A stretch of DNA of 46,634 nucleotides from Anaeroplasmataceae bacterium. GTDB lineage: Bacteria; Bacillota_I; Bacilli_A; Acholeplasmatales; Anaeroplasmataceae. Positions 15,643 through 22,806 of the stretch are shown here, piece after piece. The translations under genes and the position numbers were made by a program. The notes under the pieces are model-generated. The model ran no database searches, had not been told where the DNA came from, and saw only the letters and a program-made list of their open reading frames with translations. The stretch spans positions 1 through 46,634 of the forward strand of contig JAIEEQ010000078.1 in assembly GCA_029067355.1 (NCBI GenBank). The letters are read 5' to 3'. How positions within the stretch are numbered: position 1 is the stretch's first letter; each line of letters starts with the position of its first letter.

Positions 15643-15666
15643 GAAAAAAGGTGGTAAAAACCACCT
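15643..15666 (-). terminator. Terminator after the RluA-type gene
   Basis: AGGTGG (15649-15654) and CCACCT (15661-15666) form a 6-bp stem with a 6-nt loop, followed on the minus strand by TTTTTTC. It overlaps the stop codon of the upstream gene and lies 24 nt before the yqfC start. Confidence 0.85.
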
Positions 15667-16297
15667 ATAAATGTAAAGTTTTGTGCTCAAAGGATAGTCT
15701 TTTGCCAGTAGTTGGATGGAAAAAACTTAAGTGATAGGCCTCTAATGGAAACTCAAATGAGTCTATCTGGTGTGTGCTACCGTATTTTTGATCTCCATAA
15801 AGCGGATGTCCAATGCTTGCAAGCTGAGCCCGAATCTGATGAAATCTTCCTGTTTTCAAAGTGATATCAACTAAAGTAACCTCTTTTTTTTCTTCTAAAG
15901 CAGTGTAGGTGAGAATGGCTTCTTGTCCTAAAGGATCTACAACGCTTTTTTTTAGTGCCTCATCCTTTGTTAAATAGGTACATAGTGTTCTGCTACCTAA
16001 AAGCTTTCCCTCAACAATGGCTAGGTATTTTTTTGTTACCTCATGGTCATATATTTGCTTAGAAAGCCGCTTTGCTGCTTTAGAGGTTTTTGCAAATACC
16101 ATAATTCCACTTGTAAATAAATCTAGACGATGCACAAGTCCTAAATACACATTACCTGGCTTTTTGTATTTTTCCTTTATATAGGCCTTTAATATGCTTA
16201 GCATATCCTTCTTGCTACTTCCATCTGCCTGAGATAAAATTCCCTTGGGCTTAATGGCAACTAGAATGTGATTATCCTCATATAAAATGTCTACCAT
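15665..16297 (-). CDS. RluA-family rRNA/tRNA pseudouridine synthase, short form without S4 domain
   Basis: Isomerises specific uridines in RNA to pseudouridine. VHRLDLFTSGIMVFAKT holds the catalytic Asp of HRLD. The second conserved block is LKTGRFHQIRAQLASIGHPLYGDQKYG. The two residues after HRLD (LF) are unusual for the family, which commonly has a charged pair, but the Asp is kept. It has no S4 domain, in contrast to the RluD-type gene at 43929. The target base cannot be told. The ATG at 16297 shares a base with the lysR stop (TAATG) and has GGAAGGG upstream, so it is coupled to lysR. Product length is 210 residues. Confidence 0.9.
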   Translation of the reverse strand: MVDILYEDNHILVAIKPKGILSQADGSSKKDMLSILKAYIKEKYKKPGNVYLGLVHRLDLFTSGIMVFAKTSKAAKRLSKQIYDHEVTKKYLAIVEGKLLGSRTLCTYLTKDEALKKSVVDPLGQEAILTYTALEEKKEVTLVDITLKTGRFHQIRAQLASIGHPLYGDQKYGSTHQIDSFEFPLEAYHLSFFHPTTGKRLSFEHKTLHL

Positions 16298-17175
16298 TAT
16301 CGACCCTTCCACTTCTTTAAAGCTTTAACTAATGCCTTTAGGGTTAGCTTATCAAAGCTATTTTGGCTATAAATAAGATAGATGCCCTGAGAAGCCTTAA
16401 AATTTAAAAGATCCATTCGTTTTACATCCTTTAAGCTATCTACAATGTCTGCATACATAAAACCGATTCCATCCTTACTTTTGATGAGTTCTCCCATCAG
16501 AAATGGAGAATTGGAATGAAAAACTGATACATGAGAAATATTGATATTACTATTTTTCAAGCTTTGCAATGTCCCATCACACATTCCATCCTTTGCAGAG
16601 CCTAAGATTAGAGGGTTACTCTTAATCATATCTCTTGTAACTCTTTTAATTTCCTTGAACTTTCCTTCTGTATAGCATACAGGTACTATCGTCATAGTTT
16701 CTAATAAGATAGCGTCAAAGGCATCATCATCATAATACCCATCAACAATAGCAAAATCCATCTTCCCTTCCTTAAGAGCTACAAAAATTTCTGAGGAGGT
16801 TTGGGTAACTATATTGGCATCTGAATTATAAATTTCAAAAAAATGAGTCAAAAGATTATTTTTTGAAATTATCCCAATAGCCTCAGGAGTAATTCCTAGG
16901 GTTAGCGTCTTTTTTAGCAATAAAGAATCTGAAATCGCCTCTGTAAGCTCTCTAGACTGATTGACCATTCTTCTTGCATATTCAACAAGAATCTGTCCCT
17001 GCTTTGTTAATTCAAAGCCCTTACGGCTTGAAAAAATTTCAATATCAAATTCCGTTTCTAAAGATTTGATGTGATGTGTAACAGCAGGCTGAGTAATAAA
17101 TAAGCGCTGAGCTGTTTTTGTATAATTTTTCATTTGAACTAAAGTCAAGAGTGTCATTAATCTTGGATCATTCAT
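16297..17175 (-). CDS. LysR-type transcriptional regulator
   Basis: The N-terminal winged helix-turn-helix is MKNYTKTAQRLFITQPAVTHHIKSLE, read here in two halves, followed by EIFSSRKGFELTKQG. The rest is the periplasmic-binding-like effector domain (about residues 85-290). I start at the ATG at 17175 with GGAAG 7 nt upstream. The frame is also open to a TTG at 17196, but that adds residues outside the usual start. The gene has its own consensus promoter and is coupled to the RluA-type gene. LysR proteins often control a divergent neighbour, but there is none here (mraY reads the same way), so the target is unknown. Confidence 0.92.
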   Translation of the reverse strand: MNDPRLMTLLTLVQMKNYTKTAQRLFITQPAVTHHIKSLETEFDIEIFSSRKGFELTKQGQILVEYARRMVNQSRELTEAISDSLLLKKTLTLGITPEAIGIISKNNLLTHFFEIYNSDANIVTQTSSEIFVALKEGKMDFAIVDGYYDDDAFDAILLETMTIVPVCYTEGKFKEIKRVTRDMIKSNPLILGSAKDGMCDGTLQSLKNSNINISHVSVFHSNSPFLMGELIKSKDGIGFMYADIVDSLKDVKRMDLLNFKASQGIYLIYSQNSFDKLTLKALVKALKKWKGR

Positions 17176-17213
17176 ACCTTCACTTCCATAAATCAAATTT
17201 ATAATCTAAGGAA

Positions 17214-17242
17214 ATTATATAAATTTAATTTTTTTTTGTCAA
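17214..17242 (-). promoter_or_regulatory. Consensus promoter of the lysR-rluA-type unit
   Basis: On the minus strand, perfect TTGACA (17242-17237) and perfect TATAAT (17219-17214) are 17 nt apart, with an A8 run behind the -35. It sits in the 71 nt between the mraY stop and the lysR start. It is the best promoter in the window. Confidence 0.85.
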
Positions 17243-17246
17243 GTCC

Positions 17247-18176
17247 TTAAAAAAGATACAGGGCAAGAATAACTAAAATGATTTGAATCATATAAAAAAG
17301 CAAATCAACTTGGATCTCCTTAAATCCACAAGCCTCTAAATGATGATGAAAGGGTGCCATCTTAAATAGACGCTTCCCCTTTGTTTTTTTAAAATATAAA
17401 ACCTGCAAGATGACAGATAATGTTTCAAAAATAAATAAACCAGCCATAACAACAAAGGCTAAAATGGAGTTTAGATAAATACAGGTAATCGCGTAGAAGG
17501 CTCCCAATCCTAAGGACCCCACATCTCCCATAAACAGGAAGGCTTTGGGAAGATTAAAGCACCAGAAAACAAATAAAGTAATATGAAAGGCAAGGAGCAT
17601 ATATAAAATCTCCCACTTCTGCTCCTTGTATGAGATAATCATAAGAGCTATTCCAAAAATTAGACTACAACCCGCACAAAGCCCATCCACTCCATCCATT
17701 AGATTCCAGGCATTGGAGCTAGAAACTAAAAGCCATAGAATGAGAAGGCCAAAAACCCATTTCATTTGAATTTTAAAATGGAAAAGTTCAAGAACAGGGG
17801 AATGATTATTCTTAAGATAAAAGAAAAAGGCAACTCCTGAAATAAGAATTTCAATTATGAGCTTAATTGCAGGAGAAATCCCATCATTTCGCTTTAAAAA
17901 CACAATAAGAAGATCATCAATTACTCCTAAAATCCCAAATCCTAAGGTAACAAATAAAATGATGGAGGTTTCCTTAGAATAGGGAATAAAAAAAAGAGGC
18001 AGTACTAGGAAAATAATACCACCCATTGTTATTGTGCCATTCTTCTTCTTATGAGAATCCAACCCCAAAGCACGCTCAGTTTGTGAAGCCTTTTTAAAAA
18101 CCTTCACATAAATACTATACAAAAATACAGAAGCTAATGATAAAATCAAAAGCTTAATGACTTCTAACCCAATCAT
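17247..18176 (-). CDS. mraY: Phospho-N-acetylmuramoyl-pentapeptide transferase
   Basis: Makes lipid I by moving phospho-MurNAc-pentapeptide to undecaprenyl phosphate. The polytopic protein has TMGGIIFL, FGILGVIDDLLIV (the DD pair), NAWNLMDGVDGL (catalytic NxxNxxDGxDGL), FMGDVGSLGLG and MAPFHHHLEACGF. The HHH block is specific to MraY and separates it from WecA/TagO relatives. NLMDG in place of the usual NLTDG is a substitution. The start lies 23 nt inside the end of murE, so the two are coupled. Length is 309 residues, slightly short. It stands outside a dcw cluster. Confidence 0.94.
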   Translation of the reverse strand: MIGLEVIKLLILSLASVFLYSIYVKVFKKASQTERALGLDSHKKKNGTITMGGIIFLVLPLFFIPYSKETSIILFVTLGFGILGVIDDLLIVFLKRNDGISPAIKLIIEILISGVAFFFYLKNNHSPVLELFHFKIQMKWVFGLLILWLLVSSSNAWNLMDGVDGLCAGCSLIFGIALMIISYKEQKWEILYMLLAFHITLFVFWCFNLPKAFLFMGDVGSLGLGAFYAITCIYLNSILAFVVMAGLFIFETLSVILQVLYFKKTKGKRLFKMAPFHHHLEACGFKEIQVDLLFYMIQIILVILALYLF

Positions 18177-19578
18177 GAATAACCTCCAAATCAGAATATG
18201 GATATTTTACACCTCTTATATCCATATAATTTTCACAGCCCTTCCCTAATACAAGCAAGTAATCATTTTTAGATAATCCCTTTAATGCACCTTCTATTGC
18301 CATTCTTCGATTTGGAATCACCTCTACTTCTTTGGTAATCGTTGACTTTATATCATCTATAATTGCCAAAGGATTTTCAAATCTTGGGTTATCGGTAGTC
18401 AGAATAATTCGAGCAGGCGTTTCATTAAGGAGTTCTCCAATCATAGATCGCTTTTCCTTTTCTCTATTTCCACCGCATCCAAGAACAATAGTAAGCTCTC
18501 CCTTACAAAGTCTTAAGGCCTCCTCAATAACCTTCTTCGTTGCTACAAAGGTATGAGCATAATCAATCAAAATATTTCTTTCCTGAAAAGAAATCATATT
18601 CATTCGTCCCTGAACAGACTGATAGGTGCTTAAAAAGCTTCTAAAACAAACATAGGGAATATGAAATATATCACATAAGGCTAATATAGCTAGGCAATTC
18701 ATTACATTAAATTCTCCAATGAGCTTAGATTTAAATAGAATATCATAAGCATAAAAGGATATTCCATCCTCATTTGCTGTGTTTAATGTACCCAAAATAT
18801 CTGCGTTTTTCTTACAGCCATAGGTCCGGATCTTCGCATCTGTAAATTTGCTTATTTTTTTATTCGCCTCATCATCTATATTCAATATAGCGTATGCAGT
18901 TGGACGCAACTTAATGAAGGGAATCATCTTACAAAATAAATATTGTTCTAGTGTTTTGTGATAATCTAGATGATCTTGACTGAAATTTGTAAAAATTAAA
19001 CAATCAAAATCTAAGCCATAGATTCGATATTGATCTACTGAAATAGAAGAAATTTCCATAAAGATTGTAGAAATTTTTTTCTTTTTGGCTAAGGAAAGAT
19101 ATTGATATAGGGTTAAAATATCTGGTGTTGTATTGGATAGCTTTGCCTCATAGCCTGTAAAATAAACTCCATTTGTACCAATGAGCATACTATTTTTTCC
19201 TACGGAATTAAAAAAAGAATATCCAATGGTTGAGGTTGTCGTTTTTCCATTTGTACCAATAACACCTATTAAGGTTAATCTTCTTGAAACATCCTTGTAA
19301 TACAATTTGGCTAAAAGAGCTAAAATCTTGCGTGGATTATCTACGATGATATAATTTATGTTGGTATGAATTCTCTCACAATTTTGACTAATAATCGTTC
19401 TTGCTCCATGGGAAATAGCATCTTCAATAAAAAGATTTGCATTGACATGATTTCCATCAATCGCAACAAATACAGAATTATCTACACAAAGTCTACTATC
19501 ACAAGCAAGCTTATATACCTCATGATTCATTTTTCCTAAAGGAAGCTTAAGCTTTCTTAATAATGTATTGACCTTCAT
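18154..19578 (-). CDS. murE: UDP-MurNAc-tripeptide synthetase, probably meso-diaminopimelate-adding
   Basis: Adds the third residue of the peptidoglycan stem peptide. VIGVIGTNGKTTTSTIGY is the ATP-binding loop, MEISSISVDQYRIYGL and FTNFSQDHLDYH are Mur-ligase blocks, and ILIDYAHT and LVLGKGCENYM belong to the C-terminal domain. LTTDNPRFENP carries DNPR, the motif of diaminopimelate-specific MurE, where Lys-adding enzymes have DNPA. I use the ATG at 19578. The frame opens six codons earlier but neither start has a strong ribosome site. The start codon lies in a small hairpin (see 19577-19591). It is the first gene before mraY. Confidence 0.93.
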   Translation of the reverse strand: MKVNTLLRKLKLPLGKMNHEVYKLACDSRLCVDNSVFVAIDGNHVNANLFIEDAISHGARTIISQNCERIHTNINYIIVDNPRKILALLAKLYYKDVSRRLTLIGVIGTNGKTTTSTIGYSFFNSVGKNSMLIGTNGVYFTGYEAKLSNTTPDILTLYQYLSLAKKKKISTIFMEISSISVDQYRIYGLDFDCLIFTNFSQDHLDYHKTLEQYLFCKMIPFIKLRPTAYAILNIDDEANKKISKFTDAKIRTYGCKKNADILGTLNTANEDGISFYAYDILFKSKLIGEFNVMNCLAILALCDIFHIPYVCFRSFLSTYQSVQGRMNMISFQERNILIDYAHTFVATKKVIEEALRLCKGELTIVLGCGGNREKEKRSMIGELLNETPARIILTTDNPRFENPLAIIDDIKSTITKEVEVIPNRRMAIEGALKGLSKNDYLLVLGKGCENYMDIRGVKYPYSDLEVIHDWVRSH

Positions 19579-19591
19579 TGGTATCACCAAT
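19577..19591 (-). promoter_or_regulatory. Hairpin covering the murE start region
   Basis: ATTGGT and ACCAAT are perfectly complementary with a 3-nt loop. The second arm contains the first two bases of the ATG at 19578, and the weak ribosome site GGTGAT spans the first arm and the loop. It could lower murE translation. The rest of 19597-19671 holds TTGACA near 19660 without a matching -10 at 17 nt, so the promoter is not settled. Confidence 0.35.
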
Positions 19592-19671
19592 ATCATTTTA
19601 TGTAAAAATTTATAAGAAAATTCTAAATTGCTTTATGTTTTTTATTTTATTATAGAAAATTGTGTCAAAAT

Positions 19672-20745
19672 TTATGGATTCTCCTGTCGAAAGCTTAACA
19701 CTTTGTTTAACAATGCCTCATAGGAATTCTCTACTTTTTTTGCTTTTACAAGGCTTAGAAGCTCCTTCATAATTTTTGCCACCTCCTCTAAGGAATAGCC
19801 AAGCTCTACCAAGGTTTCCTTCTCTAGCATCAAATCGTTTTCTGTCATATCTTCCTTTATTTCAATAAGGTGCTTAATCTCTTTTTCTAAATCATCCAAA
19901 TCATAAATGCTTTGAATCTGATTTTTAACAAGTGCCTTTGCACGATTTATAGAAAACCATAGCTTTATATCCTTTACCTTAAACTTTTTTAAAAAGGATT
20001 TTATATTTCTTTTAGATAAGGGATAGTTATGGAAAGCAAGTAAGTGAAGCACACTGTCCTTAATTTCATTTGAAAATTTTAATTTTTCCATAAAATATAT
20101 TGCCTTATCCTCTCCAGCCTCTAATAAAAGTCCTGTGAGTCTTAAACGAATATCGTTTGTTGTAAAATCCAAAATTGCACCTCCTAAGGAGGAAATTGAA
20201 ATATATTTACTAAAAAGATATGAATATTTAAGAAAAATATGTCCAGGAAAATCAGCAAGCAAAAGAGATTTTATATCCTTTTGCATCTCCTCAGTTAAAG
20301 AGCTTAACGCTGTACCCAGCAAAAGCTTTTCTACCTTGAAATCTAATTGCATAGAATCCTTGATATGATATACCAACCCTCTTAATAAATCCTGTTCTTC
20401 TATCTTTTCTTTTTTTCTTTCGTTGATTCTAAGAATTCGCTTTTCTATATCCCCTAATATATGCTCTGCATCAAGAATTCCATATTTAGGATGATAAAAT
20501 AGCTGATCTGCTTGAAAAGCACAGCTTTCCAGATAAGAAGATTTATCCATAGTAAAAAGAATTTTTAAATGCTTCATATTGGTATATTCTTGTAAAAAAA
20601 ATGGAGGAGCTGATGTTATCATCCTATACTCCTCCACTATCATTCCTAAAATATGCTTCCACACAGCTTCTCCACAAATATAAGCAGAATAGCCAGCTTC
20701 TTCTAGTGTCTTTATTATTTTTATAATTTGATTATCTACTTTCAT
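19672..20745 (-). CDS. Degenerate CCA-adding-enzyme homologue (probable pseudoenzyme)
   Basis: The fold is that of class II tRNA nucleotidyltransferases (PcnB/Cca), but the catalytic residues are gone. AGYSAYICGEAVWKHILG stands where active enzymes have GYxAYxVGGxVRDxLLG. VEEYRMITSAPP replaces the DIDIATSATP block, so the two metal-binding Asp residues are Glu and Arg. The RRDFTINAL segment is replaced by ESCAFQADQLFY, and RxxEDxLRLLRA by KIEEQDLLRGLVYHI. The C-terminal helical part is kept (KAIYFMEKLKFSNEIKDSVLHLLAFH). At 357 residues it is almost full length, so it looks maintained, not decayed. The ATG follows the map stop directly (TAAATG). It may bind tRNA or another RNA without adding nucleotides; that is inference. 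Confidence 0.75.
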   Translation of the reverse strand: MKVDNQIIKIIKTLEEAGYSAYICGEAVWKHILGMIVEEYRMITSAPPFFLQEYTNMKHLKILFTMDKSSYLESCAFQADQLFYHPKYGILDAEHILGDIEKRILRINERKKEKIEEQDLLRGLVYHIKDSMQLDFKVEKLLLGTALSSLTEEMQKDIKSLLLADFPGHIFLKYSYLFSKYISISSLGGAILDFTTNDIRLRLTGLLLEAGEDKAIYFMEKLKFSNEIKDSVLHLLAFHNYPLSKRNIKSFLKKFKVKDIKLWFSINRAKALVKNQIQSIYDLDDLEKEIKHLIEIKEDMTENDLMLEKETLVELGYSLEEVAKIMKELLSLVKAKKVENSYEALLNKVLSFRQENP

Positions 20746-21552
20746 TTAGTGTGCTAGAATTTGAACTCCAGTTTCTGTAATAGCAATGGTATATTCAAAT
20801 TGACTAGACCAGCCTCCATCATCTGTATATATAGTCCAGTTGTTGGATGCATCTAAAAAAATCTCTCTTGATCCTTCATTAATCATAGGCTCAATTGTAA
20901 ATACCATACCTGGAAATAAAACCATACCTGTATTTTTTTTGCCATAGTGATAAATAAATGGATCCTCATGAAAGGCAATTCCAACTCCATGACCGCCTAC
21001 CTCATGTACAACACTAAAGCCATTTTCTTTAGCATGTCGCTCAATTATATATCCAATATCCCTTAAACGGGAGTATGGCTTTATACTTTTTACAGCCAAA
21101 TCCAAGCATTCCTTTGATACTTCTACAAGGCGCTTAGCTATGGGATCAACCTTTCCTATCATAAACGTCCTAGAAGCATCTGCATAGTATCCCTGAAAGA
21201 TTGTTGTGCAATCCACATTAATAATATCTCCATTTTTAAGAATTATATGCGGATCAGGTATTCCATGACATACTTGGTCATTAATGCTTGTACATACGCT
21301 TTTTGGAAATCCCTCATAGTTCAAGGGTGCACAAATTCCACCTAATTCATGTGTTTTTTTGGATACTAGCTCATCAATTTCTTCTGTACTCATTCCAGCA
21401 TGAATTTTTTCTTGAACATAATCTAAAACGAATGTATTAATTTCTCCCGCCTTTCGTATTCCCTCAATTTGCTCAGCAGTTTTAATCATTTCCTTAGTAG
21501 GAGTAGGAATACCTTGATTTGCATACTTCCTTTGTTCTTCTTCAAAATTCAT
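20746..21552 (-). CDS. map: Type I methionine aminopeptidase
   Basis: Removes the initiator Met from nascent proteins. The metal ligands are visible: Asp in INVDCTTIFQGYYADASRTF (two), His in GGHGVGIAFHEDP, Glu in FTIEPMI and Glu in SSQFEYTIAIT. The protein is 268 residues, about 15-20 longer at the N-terminus (EEEQRKYANQGIPTPTKE) than minimal Map proteins. The ATG overlaps the folC stop by four bases. It is followed with no gap by the degenerate CCA-enzyme gene. All lie downstream of the valine T-box. Confidence 0.96.
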   Translation of the reverse strand: MNFEEEQRKYANQGIPTPTKEMIKTAEQIEGIRKAGEINTFVLDYVQEKIHAGMSTEEIDELVSKKTHELGGICAPLNYEGFPKSVCTSINDQVCHGIPDPHIILKNGDIINVDCTTIFQGYYADASRTFMIGKVDPIAKRLVEVSKECLDLAVKSIKPYSRLRDIGYIIERHAKENGFSVVHEVGGHGVGIAFHEDPFIYHYGKKNTGMVLFPGMVFTIEPMINEGSREIFLDASNNWTIYTDDGGWSSQFEYTIAITETGVQILAH

Positions 21553-22805
21553 GATTTTATCTCCTCTAATAGAAGCATTCTGGCTTCACTGATAAAATGT
21601 AGGGATCCAGTAACAACCAAAAGTTCTGACTCCTTTAAATCCCTAATGGATTCTTTGATTGCCGCCTTATATTCTGAATAAAGCTTATATGGCTTTTTTG
21701 TAATTTGGCTAAAATCCTCTACATTACTTGCACGAGCATCTAATATTGTTGTGAAATAATAAAGCTCTGCCACTTCATCTAATTTCTCAAGCATACGTTC
21801 TACGGCTTTATCTCGTAAGGCGGTAAATACAACTTTTATCCTCTTTTTTGGATAAAGAAGTTTAAGACTTTGACAAAGTGCTTCTATTCCTGGTAAGTTA
21901 TGAGCTCCATCCAGAATAATATTCTTTTTTACAAACTCAAATCTTCCTGGCCAATCTACCATTTTTAATGCCTGATCTAAAAGCTTTCTTGAGGTATCAG
22001 GATAAAGATGTAGCATAACTGCAAGGGCTAGTCCTGCATTATAGGCCTGAAATAAGCCACAAAGTCTAGTTTCATAGCTTTCATTTTTCCAGCAAAAGCA
22101 AGTCGAATGTGGCTTAACTTGGATATTGCTTATTTCTGGACCTACAAAATACATAGGAACTCCATTTTCCTTTGCATACGCTTTGAAAAAGGGAATTAGA
22201 GCTTCATCAACCGTAGTAAAGCAAGGAATATTTTTTCTTGTAATTCCCAGCTTATGAAGAGAAATTTCTTCTAAAGTATTCCCTAGCTGTGCCATATGGT
22301 CATATCCAATATTGGTGATGACTGAAACGTCCTTCTTTACAGCATTTGTAGCATCCAAAAGCCCACCTAATCCACATTCTAAGACTAAAACATCAATTTT
22401 ACAATCCTCAAAATATAGAAGTGCCATTAAAAAGGTTAGTTCAAAAAATGGAATTGTATCTTCATTTATCCTCTGATACTCTCCCGCAAACTCCCTTAAT
22501 CTTTCTAAATACTTAAGAATATTGTCTTTTGATATATATTCCTTGTTTACTTCAATTCTTTCCTGAAAGGATATGACATAGGGAGAAACAAACATTCCAA
22601 CTCTTTTCCCCTTAAGCATAAGCATTTGATTCAAAAGACTTGCGGTAGACCCCTTTCCATTTGTTCCTGCAATATGAATTACTTTATAAGGTATTTTTAT
22701 ATCTAAAAGCTTTATACAATGCTCTATCCGAAAAAGATTCTCTCTTCTTTGCTTCTTTTTCTGCTCATAGAGCCAAAGAAGCGCCTCATCATAATCCTTA
22801 AACAT
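21549..22805 (-). CDS. folC: Folylpolyglutamate synthase / dihydrofolate synthase family
   Basis: Adds glutamates to folates, and in many bacteria also makes dihydrofolate. VIHIAGTNGKGSTASLL is the Mur-ligase type ATP loop, followed by SPYVISFQERI, LECGLGGLLDATN and TNIGYDHMAQLGNT. The C-terminal domain has ILDGAHNLPGIEAL. I use the ATG at 22805, one base after the valS stop (TAATATG), because the product then begins MFKDYDEALLWL like other FolC proteins. A longer start at 22853 would overlap valS by 47 nt and has no better ribosome site. The lack of a ribosome site at 22805 suggests translational coupling. Length is 418 residues. Confidence 0.93.
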   Translation of the reverse strand: MFKDYDEALLWLYEQKKKQRRENLFRIEHCIKLLDIKIPYKVIHIAGTNGKGSTASLLNQMLMLKGKRVGMFVSPYVISFQERIEVNKEYISKDNILKYLERLREFAGEYQRINEDTIPFFELTFLMALLYFEDCKIDVLVLECGLGGLLDATNAVKKDVSVITNIGYDHMAQLGNTLEEISLHKLGITRKNIPCFTTVDEALIPFFKAYAKENGVPMYFVGPEISNIQVKPHSTCFCWKNESYETRLCGLFQAYNAGLALAVMLHLYPDTSRKLLDQALKMVDWPGRFEFVKKNIILDGAHNLPGIEALCQSLKLLYPKKRIKVVFTALRDKAVERMLEKLDEVAELYYFTTILDARASNVEDFSQITKKPYKLYSEYKAAIKESIRDLKESELLVVTGSLHFISEARMLLLEEIKS

Positions 22806-22806
22806 A

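Noticed and set aside
17247-18176. WecA/TagO-type sugar-phosphate transferase in place of MraY
   Set aside because: The NLMDG change is reminiscent of WecA, but the PFHHHLE block and the overlap with murE are MraY-specific.
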